This document shows, one piece after another, positions 46,788 through 56,926 of a stretch of 64,000 nucleotides of DNA. Position 1 is the first letter of the stretch. Every line of letters starts with the position of its first letter. Source of the DNA: Fodinibius sp034521915 (GTDB lineage: Bacteria; Bacteroidota; Rhodothermia; Balneolales; Balneolaceae); the NCBI RefSeq assembly GCF_034521915.1, contig NZ_JAXHLU010000017.1:196015-260014 (forward strand), written 5' to 3'. A program made the position numbers and the translations under genes. The notes beneath the pieces were generated by a model. That model did not search any database. It was not told where the DNA came from and saw only the letters and a program-made list of their open reading frames with translations.

Positions 46788-46889
46788 GGAAAGTATATTC
46801 CTTTTTTATCCATCCGACCCCAAACCCAGCGATCGGATGGGAACTAAGTATTTAGCAGAAATTGATGAACTTGAAAACGATGTAGAGTT

Positions 46890-47069
46890 ATGGGCTTGAA
46901 TATTTCAGAACAGGAGTATGAGGAGATTTTAGAGCAAATTAAGGACGAGGACAGTCCGGTAGGAATTGACGCCGGTAAAACCCACGTACTAATACTACAA
47001 AAGCTACTGCGAATTGAACGCCGGCTGGAAGCCCTGGAAATGCGTTTTTTTGAAGAAGAGGAAGAATAG
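46890..47069 (+). CDS. Small acidic hypothetical protein, 59 residues
   Basis: ATG at 46890 (MGLNISEQEYEEILEQIKD). A central helix, KTHVLILQKLLRIERRLEALE, suggests a short coiled coil, and the tail is acidic. Not recognised. Its stop lies 4 nt from the stop of the convergent universal stress gene. Confidence 0.55.
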   Translation: MGLNISEQEYEEILEQIKDEDSPVGIDAGKTHVLILQKLLRIERRLEALEMRFFEEEEE

Positions 47070-47073
47070 TTTT

Positions 47074-47991
47074 TTAATCCTTATCCAATAGGCTTTTCAA
47101 TAAGCCGATGTGTTCTTCTTTCTCTTTATGGATGAATACCGGTACTCCAAAATGATAATCCGCGAGACTATCTGCCATCTCATCCGTAAGTAAAGCAGCC
47201 GCAGAAGTTTTGCTTTTTGCTCCTACCATAATCAAATCTGCACGGGTTCGCAGGGTCAAATCGTAAATCTGGTCGGCATCTTTCCCATTATCCTTCACGG
47301 TAAAAGTGCATTTGGGTATATTCTTTAAATCGTACTTTTTCTTAAACTTATCGTATTTTTTATTTAGATATTTATTCATCCGCTCGGAATATTTATCCGA
47401 AGGTATATAAGGAAAGAATTGTGCCGGATAGTGATAAACATGCTGCACATGAAACTCCGCACCTACCGCGTCAGACATCTTTTGGGCCTCTTTGAGCGCC
47501 CTCGCTGAAGCTTTTGAAAAGGTTATAGGTACATGAATATTTTCAAGTTTATACTGAGAATTTTCGGCTACAAAAAGCAAAGAGCAATGGGCGTACTTCG
47601 TAATTTTTCGCGCCAGAATACCCTCTCCTTCATATCCTGTTTTTTTGCCCAACACCAACAAATCCGGATCAAATTCATTTAAAGCCGATAATAACGTTTC
47701 TGTAGTACTCCCCTCTCTAATTATGATGTTGACATGTGGGCCCTCAGCCTTAAAATAATCATTTACTTTCTTCTGAAGTTCTTCGCGGATAATATCTTCA
47801 AGTGATTTTGATGCCTCTACCTCGGGAAACAGCTCGTTGAGCTCTTCCGAAATCGCTTCATCCTCAACAACATGAATAAAGGTAAGATGTTCAGGTTCAT
47901 TGATACCAGATAAAAAATCCAGATATCCCAATACCAGATCATCCATATTCGTTAGGTCGAGCCCTACCATCCAATGATTAAAAGCATTCAT
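47074..47991 (-). CDS. Tandem universal stress protein (UspA family)
   Basis: Protein of 305 residues with two Usp domains. The first has HWMVGLDLTNMDDLVLGY and DLLVLGKKTGYEGEGIL; the second has HVPITFSKASARALKEAQKM and DLIMVGAKSKTSAAALL. The G-x2-G-x9-G(S/T) ATP-binding pattern is only partly kept, so ATP binding is uncertain. It lies 23 nt after the BCCT transporter stop, so they probably share an operon, suggesting a stress-related role in osmolyte uptake. Confidence 0.9.
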   Translation of the reverse strand: MNAFNHWMVGLDLTNMDDLVLGYLDFLSGINEPEHLTFIHVVEDEAISEELNELFPEVEASKSLEDIIREELQKKVNDYFKAEGPHVNIIIREGSTTETLLSALNEFDPDLLVLGKKTGYEGEGILARKITKYAHCSLLFVAENSQYKLENIHVPITFSKASARALKEAQKMSDAVGAEFHVQHVYHYPAQFFPYIPSDKYSERMNKYLNKKYDKFKKKYDLKNIPKCTFTVKDNGKDADQIYDLTLRTRADLIMVGAKSKTSAAALLTDEMADSLADYHFGVPVFIHKEKEEHIGLLKSLLDKD

Positions 47992-48014
47992 AACAGCTTG
48001 TTTTTATAAGAAAA

Positions 48015-49640
48015 TTATTCTGAAGTTCCTTCTTGCTCACTCACCAAGTTAGAGATCAACTCTTTATAGGAGTCGCGCGTTTTTTTCTCTTTACGCTCTA
48101 CTTTTCGCTGATGTTCCTTGCTCAATCCCACATACAAGCTATAACACATCAATAATAAGATGAATAGAAACGGTAGTCCTGTGGTTATAGCCGCCGTTTG
48201 CAGGGCATTTAATCCTCCTCCAATAAGCAGCACGGCTGCTACCGCTCCCTCCGTCTGTGCCCAGAATATCCGCTGACCTACGGGTGCATCCAGCTTACCG
48301 CCGCTTGTTAAGCTGTCAATGACTAGTGATCCTGAATCTGACGAGGTTACGAAAAAGCTCATCACCAGAATGATGGCAACAATAGAGGTAACAAATCCTA
48401 ATGGAAATTGCTCGAGCAGCACAAAGAGCGCAGTTGCTACATTTTCCTGAACTGCAGCACCTATATTGCCAATTCCCTGCATTTCCAGATCAATGGCCGT
48501 TCCACCGAATGCAGCAAGCCACAAAAAGGTAACGAGGCTCGGAGCAATGAGTACACCCAGCACAAACTCCTTGACCGTTCTGCCTTTAGATATTCGAGCG
48601 ATAAACATGCCTACATAGGGTGACCACGAAACCCACCATGCCCAGTAGAAAACAGTCCAACCGTTTTGCCACGTTGATCCCTTATAGGTTTCCGTCCAAA
48701 AACTGTAGGTCAATATATTGTTGGCGTAATGTCCGATATTTTGCACAAAAGAATCCAGTATGTAGATAGTGGGACCAACAATCATCATAAAAACTAAAAA
48801 TAATACTGCAATGCGAATATTAGCCTCACTGAGTACACGAACGCCCTTATCGATTCCCAAAACAACTGAAATCGTAGCTACCATCGTAATCCCAACAATA
48901 AGACCAACTTGTAACCAGACCGTATCGGGGAAAGCAAAAAGGTGATTTAACCCAGCACTAACCTGTTTTACTCCAAGTCCGAGCGAGGTAGCCAATCCAA
49001 ATAGCGTGGCCAATACCGCCAGTGTGTCAATAACATCGCCAATCCAGCCTTCAATTCTATCGCCCAAAATTGGATAAAAAACCGATCGGAATGAGAGCGG
49101 TAATCCGCGGTTAAATGCAAAAAAGGCTAATGAAAGAGCTACAATGGCATAGATGCCCCAGGCATGAAATCCCCAGTGTAAATATGTTAAGCTCATTGCC
49201 TGGCGTGCCGCTTCCACCGTTTCTCCCTCTGCCATGGGCGGACTTAAGAAATGATATATCGGTTCGGCAACGCTCCAGAACATGATGCCAATTCCCATGC
49301 CTGCGCTGAACAGCATGGCAAACCATGCCATGGTGCTAAATTCCGGTTTAGCATCAACTCCACCTATGCGAATATCCCCAAATCTACTGAAAGCTATAGT
49401 AAGCGAAACAACCAAAAAAGCATTTACAGACAGGATAAAGAGCCATCCCATATTATTTGAAATATAACTCTGGACAGCCTCAAACACTGTTTGGGCCTGC
49501 TCTCCCATCACTAGTGTCGTTGTGATCATTGTGAGAATAAGAATAACCGAAGGCCAAAAAACGGGCTTGTGGACATCAAAATATTTTTTTATCCCTTGTT
49601 GCTCGGTTTCTTCTTGGGACTCTTGTGATCTTAAGCTCAT
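48015..49640 (-). CDS. BCCT family betaine/carnitine/choline transporter
   Basis: Protein of 541 residues with about twelve membrane segments. Signature pieces are MGIGIMFWSVAEPIYHF and YWAWWVSWSPYVGMFIARISKGR, which holds the family's Trp-rich substrate region in TM8. BCCT proteins use sodium or proton gradients to import quaternary amines as compatible solutes. A hydrophilic tail carries QRKVERKEKKTRDSYKEL. It is the first gene of an operon with the tandem Usp protein. Confidence 0.94.
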   Translation of the reverse strand: MSLRSQESQEETEQQGIKKYFDVHKPVFWPSVILILTMITTTLVMGEQAQTVFEAVQSYISNNMGWLFILSVNAFLVVSLTIAFSRFGDIRIGGVDAKPEFSTMAWFAMLFSAGMGIGIMFWSVAEPIYHFLSPPMAEGETVEAARQAMSLTYLHWGFHAWGIYAIVALSLAFFAFNRGLPLSFRSVFYPILGDRIEGWIGDVIDTLAVLATLFGLATSLGLGVKQVSAGLNHLFAFPDTVWLQVGLIVGITMVATISVVLGIDKGVRVLSEANIRIAVLFLVFMMIVGPTIYILDSFVQNIGHYANNILTYSFWTETYKGSTWQNGWTVFYWAWWVSWSPYVGMFIARISKGRTVKEFVLGVLIAPSLVTFLWLAAFGGTAIDLEMQGIGNIGAAVQENVATALFVLLEQFPLGFVTSIVAIILVMSFFVTSSDSGSLVIDSLTSGGKLDAPVGQRIFWAQTEGAVAAVLLIGGGLNALQTAAITTGLPFLFILLLMCYSLYVGLSKEHQRKVERKEKKTRDSYKELISNLVSEQEGTSE

Positions 49641-49758
49641 TAAAAATAGTTTTAATTAAGCATTAGCAAATTCAAATTTGTCAGCACTACCCTGTTAAAT
49701 TTGAATAAGAAATAAAACGTTCAGTGTTAAAGAAATCAATTAGCAGGCAACTACCAAT

Positions 49759-49796
49759 AAAAAAGGGATATGAAGCAAATCACATCCCTAAAAAAA
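49759..49796 (-). terminator. Terminator after the metallopeptidase-like gene
   Basis: AGGGATATGA and TCACATCCCT pair with one mismatch around AGCAAA, followed on the minus strand by TTTTT. Confidence 0.7.
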
Positions 49797-49811
49797 TACA
49801 GAAGGACTTAC

Positions 49812-50306
49812 TTACAGATTTACTTTACTTTCTCTTTTAGGATCCAAATCGTAAAGCGATGATACGGTGGCCTGCACAGTTTTATACCATTCGTTGCCAT
49901 ATTTATCGTTGATTTCATAAAAATCAGAAAAGTCGGGCTTTCGAACCTTCATCTTCCACTCCTGATTTTTGGCTTTGTATACGGGATCGACATGCAAGAG
50001 CTGATGGAAAACCACCATCTCACGGGTCTTCTGATCAAGCATATCCCACATTTCCCCGGAAATCTCAATGAGGTAATTATGACCGGAATAATACTCTACT
50101 TCTCGGGACGCCTTTTTACACTTGGCGGCTTTGTATTTCGACAGGTTTGGATAAACCAGGAAATAGCCAATTGATGCAGGACCAAAATCAAGACTTTCCC
50201 GATCTATTACTGTTTCGGCAATCTTTGCTATTTCAGGAGACTCCATCAACTGTTTGTTACTGTGGGCAACGGTGTCTCCGGGCTTCAAAAAATCATTGTC
50301 TTTCAT
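49812..50306 (-). CDS. Putative metallopeptidase-like protein
   Basis: Protein of 164 residues. REMVVFHQLLHVDPVY resembles the zinc helix (H-x-x-x-H with the Glu replaced by Gln) of the putative phage-metallopeptidase family. Fewer metal ligands can be identified with confidence. It has no signal peptide. It is the last gene before the change to the CPR-type sequence, and its codon style resembles the genes to its left. Activity is doubtful because the usual catalytic Glu is not seen. Confidence 0.55.
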   Translation of the reverse strand: MKDNDFLKPGDTVAHSNKQLMESPEIAKIAETVIDRESLDFGPASIGYFLVYPNLSKYKAAKCKKASREVEYYSGHNYLIEISGEMWDMLDQKTREMVVFHQLLHVDPVYKAKNQEWKMKVRKPDFSDFYEINDKYGNEWYKTVQATVSSLYDLDPKRESKVNL

Positions 50307-50542
50307 GGACGTACTTCTTTTTAAAATTCAGAATTTCATGGTGACCAAAGGTATGATTCTAAGGTGATCTTTTCAATTTGAGTTCTGCGACGCGGTTTGT
50401 TGTTTTCTGCACAATTTCTTTTGCTTTATTCATCTCGTGGCTTTTTCCAGATAGCGGAAAGATTTTGGATTGTTCTTTCAAACACACGCGCGCAAAAACG
50501 CACGTATCGACTCGATAAATCTGAAAATTCAGATAAATCAAA
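50307..50542. other. Junction region between the two sequence types
   Basis: A gap with no convincing gene. It contains a hairpin (ATCTGAA/TTCAGAT, about 50516-50533) next to the 16S 3' end. A 24-residue frame, MNKAKEIVQKTTNRV, is too short to claim. The composition and gene style change across this gap. Confidence 0.6.
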
Positions 50543-52008
<1,466 letters not shown>

Positions 52009-52071
52009 ATGCAGGTCGCCCTACATTTATGAATGAAGCAAAAGAAGCTATGCAGAACTTTTGCTTTTAAC

Positions 52072-52101
52072 CGCGCAATTATATATTTCTATAATTGCGC
52101 G
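52072..52101 (-). other. Perfect stem-loop in the 16S leader
   Basis: CGCGCAATTATA and TATAATTGCGCG form a 12-bp stem around TATTTC, between the promoter and the 16S 5' end. It may be a pre-rRNA processing or antitermination structure. Confidence 0.5.
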
Positions 52102-52227
52102 TTCCGAATACTTTTCAGTACCCGGTGGACTTGTTTGCTGTGTATTTATTCAATTTTCAAAGTCCTATCACATATTGTATCGCGCAAATCCGCGAAACAA
52201 AAATCCACCAATTCGTGGACACCCTCA

Positions 52228-52255
52228 AGTATACTGAGATTGAGCTCGAAGTCAA
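52228..52255 (-). promoter_or_regulatory. Promoter of the 16S rRNA
   Basis: On the minus strand TTGACT (52255-52250) and TATACT (52233-52228) are separated by 16 nt and lie about 220 nt upstream of the 16S 5' end. This is the best sigma-70-type promoter in the CPR part. Confidence 0.75.
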
Positions 52256-52261
52256 GTAATT

Positions 52262-52285
52262 GAACCCCGGAAAATTCCGGGGTTC
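52262..52285. other. Strong hairpin upstream of the 16S promoter
   Basis: GAACCCCGGAA and TTCCGGGGTTC form a perfect 11-bp stem with a very short loop. It lies between the small upstream gene and the 16S promoter and may end that gene, although a T-run is lacking. Confidence 0.6.
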
Positions 52286-52308
52286 TTGTGAATCTGACTC
52301 TCAGCTGT

Positions 52309-52509
52309 CTACAGCCTGCTTTCGGCGATCTGTTCCGGACGTATCTCTTCACTGTTTACAAGCGAAAAACAAATACGCCCCACGAATTCACCTCCCAAAA
52401 CAATTTCAACGGTTACAGCTGCTCCGATTATGTCAGCTTTGCCTAAGTAAAGTCCTTCTAGCAACGTATGATCATCCAATCTGACAGGGGGAGCTTTTTC
52501 CAAAGACAT
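52309..52509 (-). CDS. Small hypothetical protein, 66 residues
   Basis: The ATG at 52509 (MSLEKAPPVRLDDHTLLEGL) is preceded by GAGGAG 7 nt upstream, an exception among the CPR genes here. The chain IIGAAVTVEIVLGGEFVGRI looks beta-rich. It is not recognised. A longer frame from a TTG start 51 nt upstream is less likely. Confidence 0.5.
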   Translation of the reverse strand: MSLEKAPPVRLDDHTLLEGLYLGKADIIGAAVTVEIVLGGEFVGRICFSLVNSEEIRPEQIAESRL

Positions 52510-52584
52510 AACCACACTCCTCTCTAAGGAGAGATTCTCACCCGCCCATCTATTTGTCAAACCTATGAACGTTTTAGTTTATTT

Positions 52585-53169
52585 CTAGTTAGAACCCTGC
52601 GAGTCAAATATCTCGCCAAGAGGAGTACCGTTTACAAAGATCCGAGCACTTTCTACAGTAGAAAATTGAAGTACGGTTTGTCTGATCTGTTCTTCAAAAC
52701 GAGGTTCGTCGCAAACTCCACCCACACTTACTTCACCTTCTATATACACAGTAGCTACTCCGTCCTCAACTGACGCGCTTTCAACGCCCAAATCAGAATT
52801 CTCTAGAGCGTTATAGTATCCTTCATACTCATCCTCTGTAATTGAAAACAACTCAGTCAGGGCAGCCATAAGCACTCCGGCTGTAGGCTCTATGTCACGA
52901 CTAATTGCGACCATCTCGTCACCGCAACCAATTCCTTCGCCTTCTTCTGCCGCTTCAACGTCCACCAAAAAGACATCTACGGAGTCTGGCAAACTCTCAT
53001 CTTCGTCCTCCGGGTCGTCCGAGTCGTTATCTACCACGTTATCTGCTTGTTCTTCGGAATCGTTAACGCCATTTACTGGCGTTTCTGTGTCTTGGCTCAA
53101 ATTAGCTATAGCAAACACTAGAAGTGCGATTGCCGCTATTCCTATAATGGTTGTAATTATTTTATTCAT
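52585..53169 (-). CDS. Membrane-anchored GerMN domain protein
   Basis: Protein of 194 residues. One N-terminal membrane segment (about 5-23) is followed by an acidic linker (about 30-60) and a GerMN-like domain: VDVFLVDVEA, VMAALTELFS, VESASVEDGVATVYIEG and ESARIFVNGTPLGEIF. GerMN occurs in spore germination proteins and in many CPR exported proteins, with no known ligand here. It is the last gene in the glyA-secF run, 17 nt after the secF stop. Confidence 0.82.
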   Translation of the reverse strand: MNKIITTIIGIAAIALLVFAIANLSQDTETPVNGVNDSEEQADNVVDNDSDDPEDEDESLPDSVDVFLVDVEAAEEGEGIGCGDEMVAISRDIEPTAGVLMAALTELFSITEDEYEGYYNALENSDLGVESASVEDGVATVYIEGEVSVGGVCDEPRFEEQIRQTVLQFSTVESARIFVNGTPLGEIFDSQGSN

Positions 53170-53186
53170 ATTTAAGATTATGGTTA

Positions 53187-54098
53187 TTATTTCTGCTTAC
53201 GATTATAACGCCACCTTTCGATCGTTATCAATAGCGGACTGGCAAAAAAGATAGAAGAATAAGTTCCGGCTATAACTCCGACCAAAAGAGTAAGCGCAAA
53301 AATTTGTGTGGTTGAACCGCCAAATACATAAAGGGATAGAAGCGCCAAGCTCGTAGTAAGAGAAGTATTTATCGAACGAGTGATCGTCTGGTCTATTGAA
53401 TGTCCGATCGTTGTTTCAAAGTCTTCCTCGTTATTCTTCTCTTCATTTTGACGCAAGTTTTCCCTAATGCGATCAAAGACAACGATCGTATCGTTTACCG
53501 AGTAACCCAAAATAGTCAAAAGCGCTACCACAAAAAGCGAATCTACTTCGGCGCCAGCCACCACGCCTAGTATAGTAAACACACCGGTCGTGACTGTTAT
53601 GTCATGAATTAAGGTGGCTATAGTAGCACCTCCGTACATCCAAGACGAAATAGGTTTTGAGACATGCCGGAAGGCAAAAGCCACGAACAGAACAATAAGC
53701 ACAACCACTATACTTATCGCGATTATAGATTTTTGCCGTAATTCAGAACCGATAGTCGGACCAACCGAACTTTCTCTGTCGATAGTAACTCCCTCAATCG
53801 ATGTAAGAGCATTCGTAACACCCGCGTGTATATCTTCATTCAAGAAAGGTGTGCGAATCACAAATCCACTATCACCGAACTCTTGGACCATCGCTCTGTC
53901 TTCAGGCAAATTCTCCGAGACAGCCTCTGTTATCGTCTCTTTTTCTACTTCATTACCTTCCACCGATACTTCTATTATAGAACCACCTGTAAACTCAACG
54001 CTAAATCTCAATCCAAAGATCAAAACGGAAAGCAATGAAAGGACTACCAGTGTAAGGCCAATTCCTAGAAAAATTTTTCTGTTGCGTGCTATAAACAT
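53187..54098 (-). CDS. secF: Protein translocase subunit SecF
   Basis: Protein of 303 residues with six membrane segments. Family blocks are VEFTGGSIIEV, RESSVGPTIGSELR, ALLTILGYSVNDTIVVFDRIREN and SINTSLTTSLALLSLYVFGGS. With SecD it uses the proton gradient to complete protein export. It starts 1 nt after the secD stop. Confidence 0.96.
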   Translation of the reverse strand: MFIARNRKIFLGIGLTLVVLSLLSVLIFGLRFSVEFTGGSIIEVSVEGNEVEKETITEAVSENLPEDRAMVQEFGDSGFVIRTPFLNEDIHAGVTNALTSIEGVTIDRESSVGPTIGSELRQKSIIAISIVVVLIVLFVAFAFRHVSKPISSWMYGGATIATLIHDITVTTGVFTILGVVAGAEVDSLFVVALLTILGYSVNDTIVVFDRIRENLRQNEEKNNEEDFETTIGHSIDQTITRSINTSLTTSLALLSLYVFGGSTTQIFALTLLVGVIAGTYSSIFFASPLLITIERWRYNRKQK

Positions 54099-54099
54099 A

Positions 54100-55536
54100 T
54101 TATTTTGAAAATCCTGAAGCGAACATTTTACGTTTAGACTCGCTGTGCTTTTCTGAAGAAACGGCGTAAAGGAATGTCTTTGTAACTACAAGAGCTGAGA
54201 TCATAGAGACCAGAACACCAATACCGAACACAAGAGCAAACCCCTGTACGATCGAGCTTCCAAAGTAGAAGAGCACAACCGCCGAGATCAAAGAAGACAA
54301 ATTAGCGTCTCGAACTGCCGGCCATGCTCTGTCAAAGCCATCCTGAATCGCACCTAAGCTCCCCTTTCCACTCTGAAGCTCTTCTTTGATGCGTTCAAAA
54401 ATGATCACGTTGGCATCCACCGCCATACCCACGGAAAGTATGAAAGCGGCAATTCCGGAAGCGGTTAAAGTTACAGGAATGAGTTTGAAAAGCGAAAGCA
54501 TGACCAATGTATAGAACACAAGAGCAACTGCCGCTACTATCCCGGGTAACCTATACCACACGATCATAAATCCGAGTATCAGAGCAAACCCTATAATACC
54601 CGCGGAAACTCCGTCATCCAGAACCTGTTGGCCGAGAATTGGCCCCACGGAGTTAGTAGAAACCAACTCAATCGGAACCGGAAGCGCTCCAAAACTCAGA
54701 TCACGCGCCAACTTTCTCGCTTCTTCGGGAGTAAACTGCCCGGAGATCACCGCCTCGCCGGTTGGTATCTCCTCTCTTATGACAGGAGTTGAGATAACTT
54801 CTCCGTCAAGAAATATTGCCAAAACCTCCCCGACGTTATCACGAGTGATCTCAGCGAAAAGATCCCTTCCTTCACTATTAAACCTAATGTTAACTATAGG
54901 CTCACCGGTTGTCTGGTCGAACTGAACAGAAGCACTTTTGACGTAACGTCCTGTGAGTTCGGTCTTCTCGTAAAGATCCTCGGGCGATAATTCAAGCTCG
55001 GCTGTGGTTCCGTTTTGGCTTCCTTCAGAGCTCTCGCCTTCAGTTGTCTCTCCCTCGGAGGTACCTTCGTTTATATTAAGACCTTCGAGTTGAGACTGAT
55101 CAATTTCAAGTTCGCTTTCGTCTTTTCTCAACCGAAATTCTAAAACCGGAGTTTCGCCTATCATAGCGATAGCTTCATTGATATCCGTCACTCCGGGAAG
55201 TTCAACAATGAGTCTGTTCTCACCTCCGGCTAATCCTCCCTTCTCCACTTGTACACGTGGCTCGGAAACACCAAAAAGATTGACGCGACGCTCAATAACG
55301 TCGCGTAGTGCCGACATGGAGTCCTCCACTTCTTCCGGAGCTACCTCGGATGTATCCGCGTTATATATAAGTTGCGTTCCGCCGGATAGATCAAGTCCGT
55401 ATTTAAAAGCAAATCCCGAAAAGCGAGAATCTTCTTTTTCAGAAAGCACAACAAAGGCCCCCAGGAGTATTCCGATCAGTACTATCACTACAGATACAAT
55501 TCTCGCGTTTCTCATCATAGCGGCTACATTATACAT
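54100..55536 (-). CDS. secD: Protein translocase subunit SecD
   Basis: Protein of 478 residues. Blocks include FKYGLDLSGGTQLIY, IERRVNLFGVSEPRVQ, EEARKLARDLSFGALPVPIEL and SVGMAVDANVIIFERIKEEL, which holds the conserved Asp of the proton pathway. A Ser/Glu/Gly-rich insert (about 150-180) lies in the periplasmic P1 region. The start overlaps the preceding PAP2 gene by 8 nt, as is usual for compact CPR operons. Confidence 0.96.
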   Translation of the reverse strand: MYNVAAMMRNARIVSVVIVLIGILLGAFVVLSEKEDSRFSGFAFKYGLDLSGGTQLIYNADTSEVAPEEVEDSMSALRDVIERRVNLFGVSEPRVQVEKGGLAGGENRLIVELPGVTDINEAIAMIGETPVLEFRLRKDESELEIDQSQLEGLNINEGTSEGETTEGESSEGSQNGTTAELELSPEDLYEKTELTGRYVKSASVQFDQTTGEPIVNIRFNSEGRDLFAEITRDNVGEVLAIFLDGEVISTPVIREEIPTGEAVISGQFTPEEARKLARDLSFGALPVPIELVSTNSVGPILGQQVLDDGVSAGIIGFALILGFMIVWYRLPGIVAAVALVFYTLVMLSLFKLIPVTLTASGIAAFILSVGMAVDANVIIFERIKEELQSGKGSLGAIQDGFDRAWPAVRDANLSSLISAVVLFYFGSSIVQGFALVFGIGVLVSMISALVVTKTFLYAVSSEKHSESKRKMFASGFSK

Positions 55537-56104
55537 TTGTTTTATCGTCTGACAAGGTGTCCTTATTATATCTCCTTAAATATTTCAGAACCTTGTCATG
55601 AAAGAGTTCTCTGTACGCGTAGACAAATAGAGCGCCGATTATAAATCCGGCAATTATATCGACAGGCCAGTGGACTCCAGCAACTACCCGCGCTATTGCT
55701 ATCAAAACAGCAATGACGAACAAAAAGCCACCCAATTTTTTGTTGTAGTACAAAGCAGCAATTGCGAGCGCTCCATAGGTAGCCGCGTGCCCTGACGGAA
55801 ACGCGTCCGCTCCACCGTGCTCAAATAGAACCGTTATTTCATCAAAAAACAACGGCGGGCGCTCTGTCAGAAATAGTCTTTTCAAAATTTGCGTATACAC
55901 GAATGCCGCGGTTGCCGGAGCGAAAATAGCGATAAAAGGATAGACAAATTTTCTCCCTTCTCTGTACAACAAATACAACAGTACACCGATCGCAAGCGTT
56001 AATCCCGCTCCTTCAGAAAGAAACAGAAAGATAGCGTCAAGAATCTCGCTCTTCCCCGCAAGAGTATTAAGTAATAAGAATAGTTGTATATTCAGCTCAT
56101 TCAT
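55529..56104 (-). CDS. PAP2 family membrane phosphatase
   Basis: Protein of 191 residues with about five membrane segments and the three phosphatase motifs: KRLFLTERPP, FPSGHAAT and ARVVAGVHWPVD. It is probably an undecaprenyl-pyrophosphate or lipid phosphatase. The start overlaps the folD stop by 4 nt. Confidence 0.92.
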   Translation of the reverse strand: MNELNIQLFLLLNTLAGKSEILDAIFLFLSEGAGLTLAIGVLLYLLYREGRKFVYPFIAIFAPATAAFVYTQILKRLFLTERPPLFFDEITVLFEHGGADAFPSGHAATYGALAIAALYYNKKLGGFLFVIAVLIAIARVVAGVHWPVDIIAGFIIGALFVYAYRELFHDKVLKYLRRYNKDTLSDDKTNV

Positions 56105-56926
56105 TGCTCTTTAATTTTCTCTTCAATAGACTTAGCAACGTTCTCAAAAAGCTTGACCACCGTTACCGGACCGACTCCGCCCGGCACAGGCGTAACCAAA
56201 GAAGCTTTTTCATAGACCTGCCTATCTACATCTCCTGACACTTCACCGGCAGACTCACTGGTCCCGGCGTCTATCAATACAACTCCCTCTTTGACCATAT
56301 CCTTATCAATGAGACCAGACTTGCCGACTCCGGTAACGATCAGATCAAACTTCTCTGAGGCGATTCAGGTCCGAGTCGCTATTAAATACTTCAAATTCTG
56401 CGCCTTTGTTCTCCAGCAAAAGAGAAACTGGCTTTCCCACTAAATTTCCATAACCAACAATGGCTATTTTTTTATCTAGAAGATCTATATTATTGCGCGA
56501 CAAGATCTCTTCCACCGCCGCCGCTACCGGTGGCACGAACACATTTTCATTTTTCCGGTAAAGCTCAAGCGCGTTCGGAGAAAGACAATCTATGTCTTTC
56601 TCCTTTGGCACAATATCCAAAAAGGTTTCCCGATTAAAGTACGAAGGCAGAGGCAACTGCACCACAACCCCGTCAGACTGTCCGTCTACAAGAGACTGCA
56701 AGATCTTTTCAGCGGCTGATTCTATGGTATTTTCGGGTAATTCATGAATATGAAGATCAACTCCAATTCTCTTTGCTACTCGTCTTTTGATATTCAAAAA
56801 AGATCTGGTGGAAGGATCCTCACCAAAACTAAGAAAATCAATGTGCGGTTCTTTGTCGTACGCGGCGAAAGTTTTCTTTAGTTTACTCTCTATATCTCGC
56901 GCTATTTCTCGACCATCTACTATCAT
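56101..56926 (-). pseudogene. folD: Methylenetetrahydrofolate dehydrogenase/cyclohydrolase, frameshifted
   Basis: The N-terminal frame (56345-56926) has MIVDGREIARDIESKL, DGVVVQLPLPSYFN, PKEKDIDCLSPNALELY, FVPPVAAAVEEIL and VGYGNLVGKPVSLLL. The C-terminal frame then continues FDLIVTGVGKSGLIDKDMV to VLIDAGTSES and VTPVPGGVGPVTV. A one-base indel near 56355-56370 joins them. The order glyA, folD with 4-nt overlaps indicates a one-carbon unit pair. The conserved halves argue for a sequencing error or very recent loss. Confidence 0.88.

Noticed and set aside
46800..46900. A short frame reading SDPKPSDRMGTKYLAEIDELE before the 59-residue gene
   Set aside because: It looks protein-like, but no ATG, GTG or TTG opens the upstream part and the ATG at 46835 leaves only about 20 residues. 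Not enough to call a gene.
50359..50541. A 60-residue minus-strand frame next to the 16S
   Set aside because: It starts within the 16S-flanking hairpin and shows no resemblance to known proteins. It may span the suspected join.
52016..52308. tRNA genes in the leader or spacers of the rRNA loci
   Set aside because: No cloverleaf or GGTTCGAAT-type T-arm was seen near the 16S, 23S or 5S genes. A tRNA scan would settle this.
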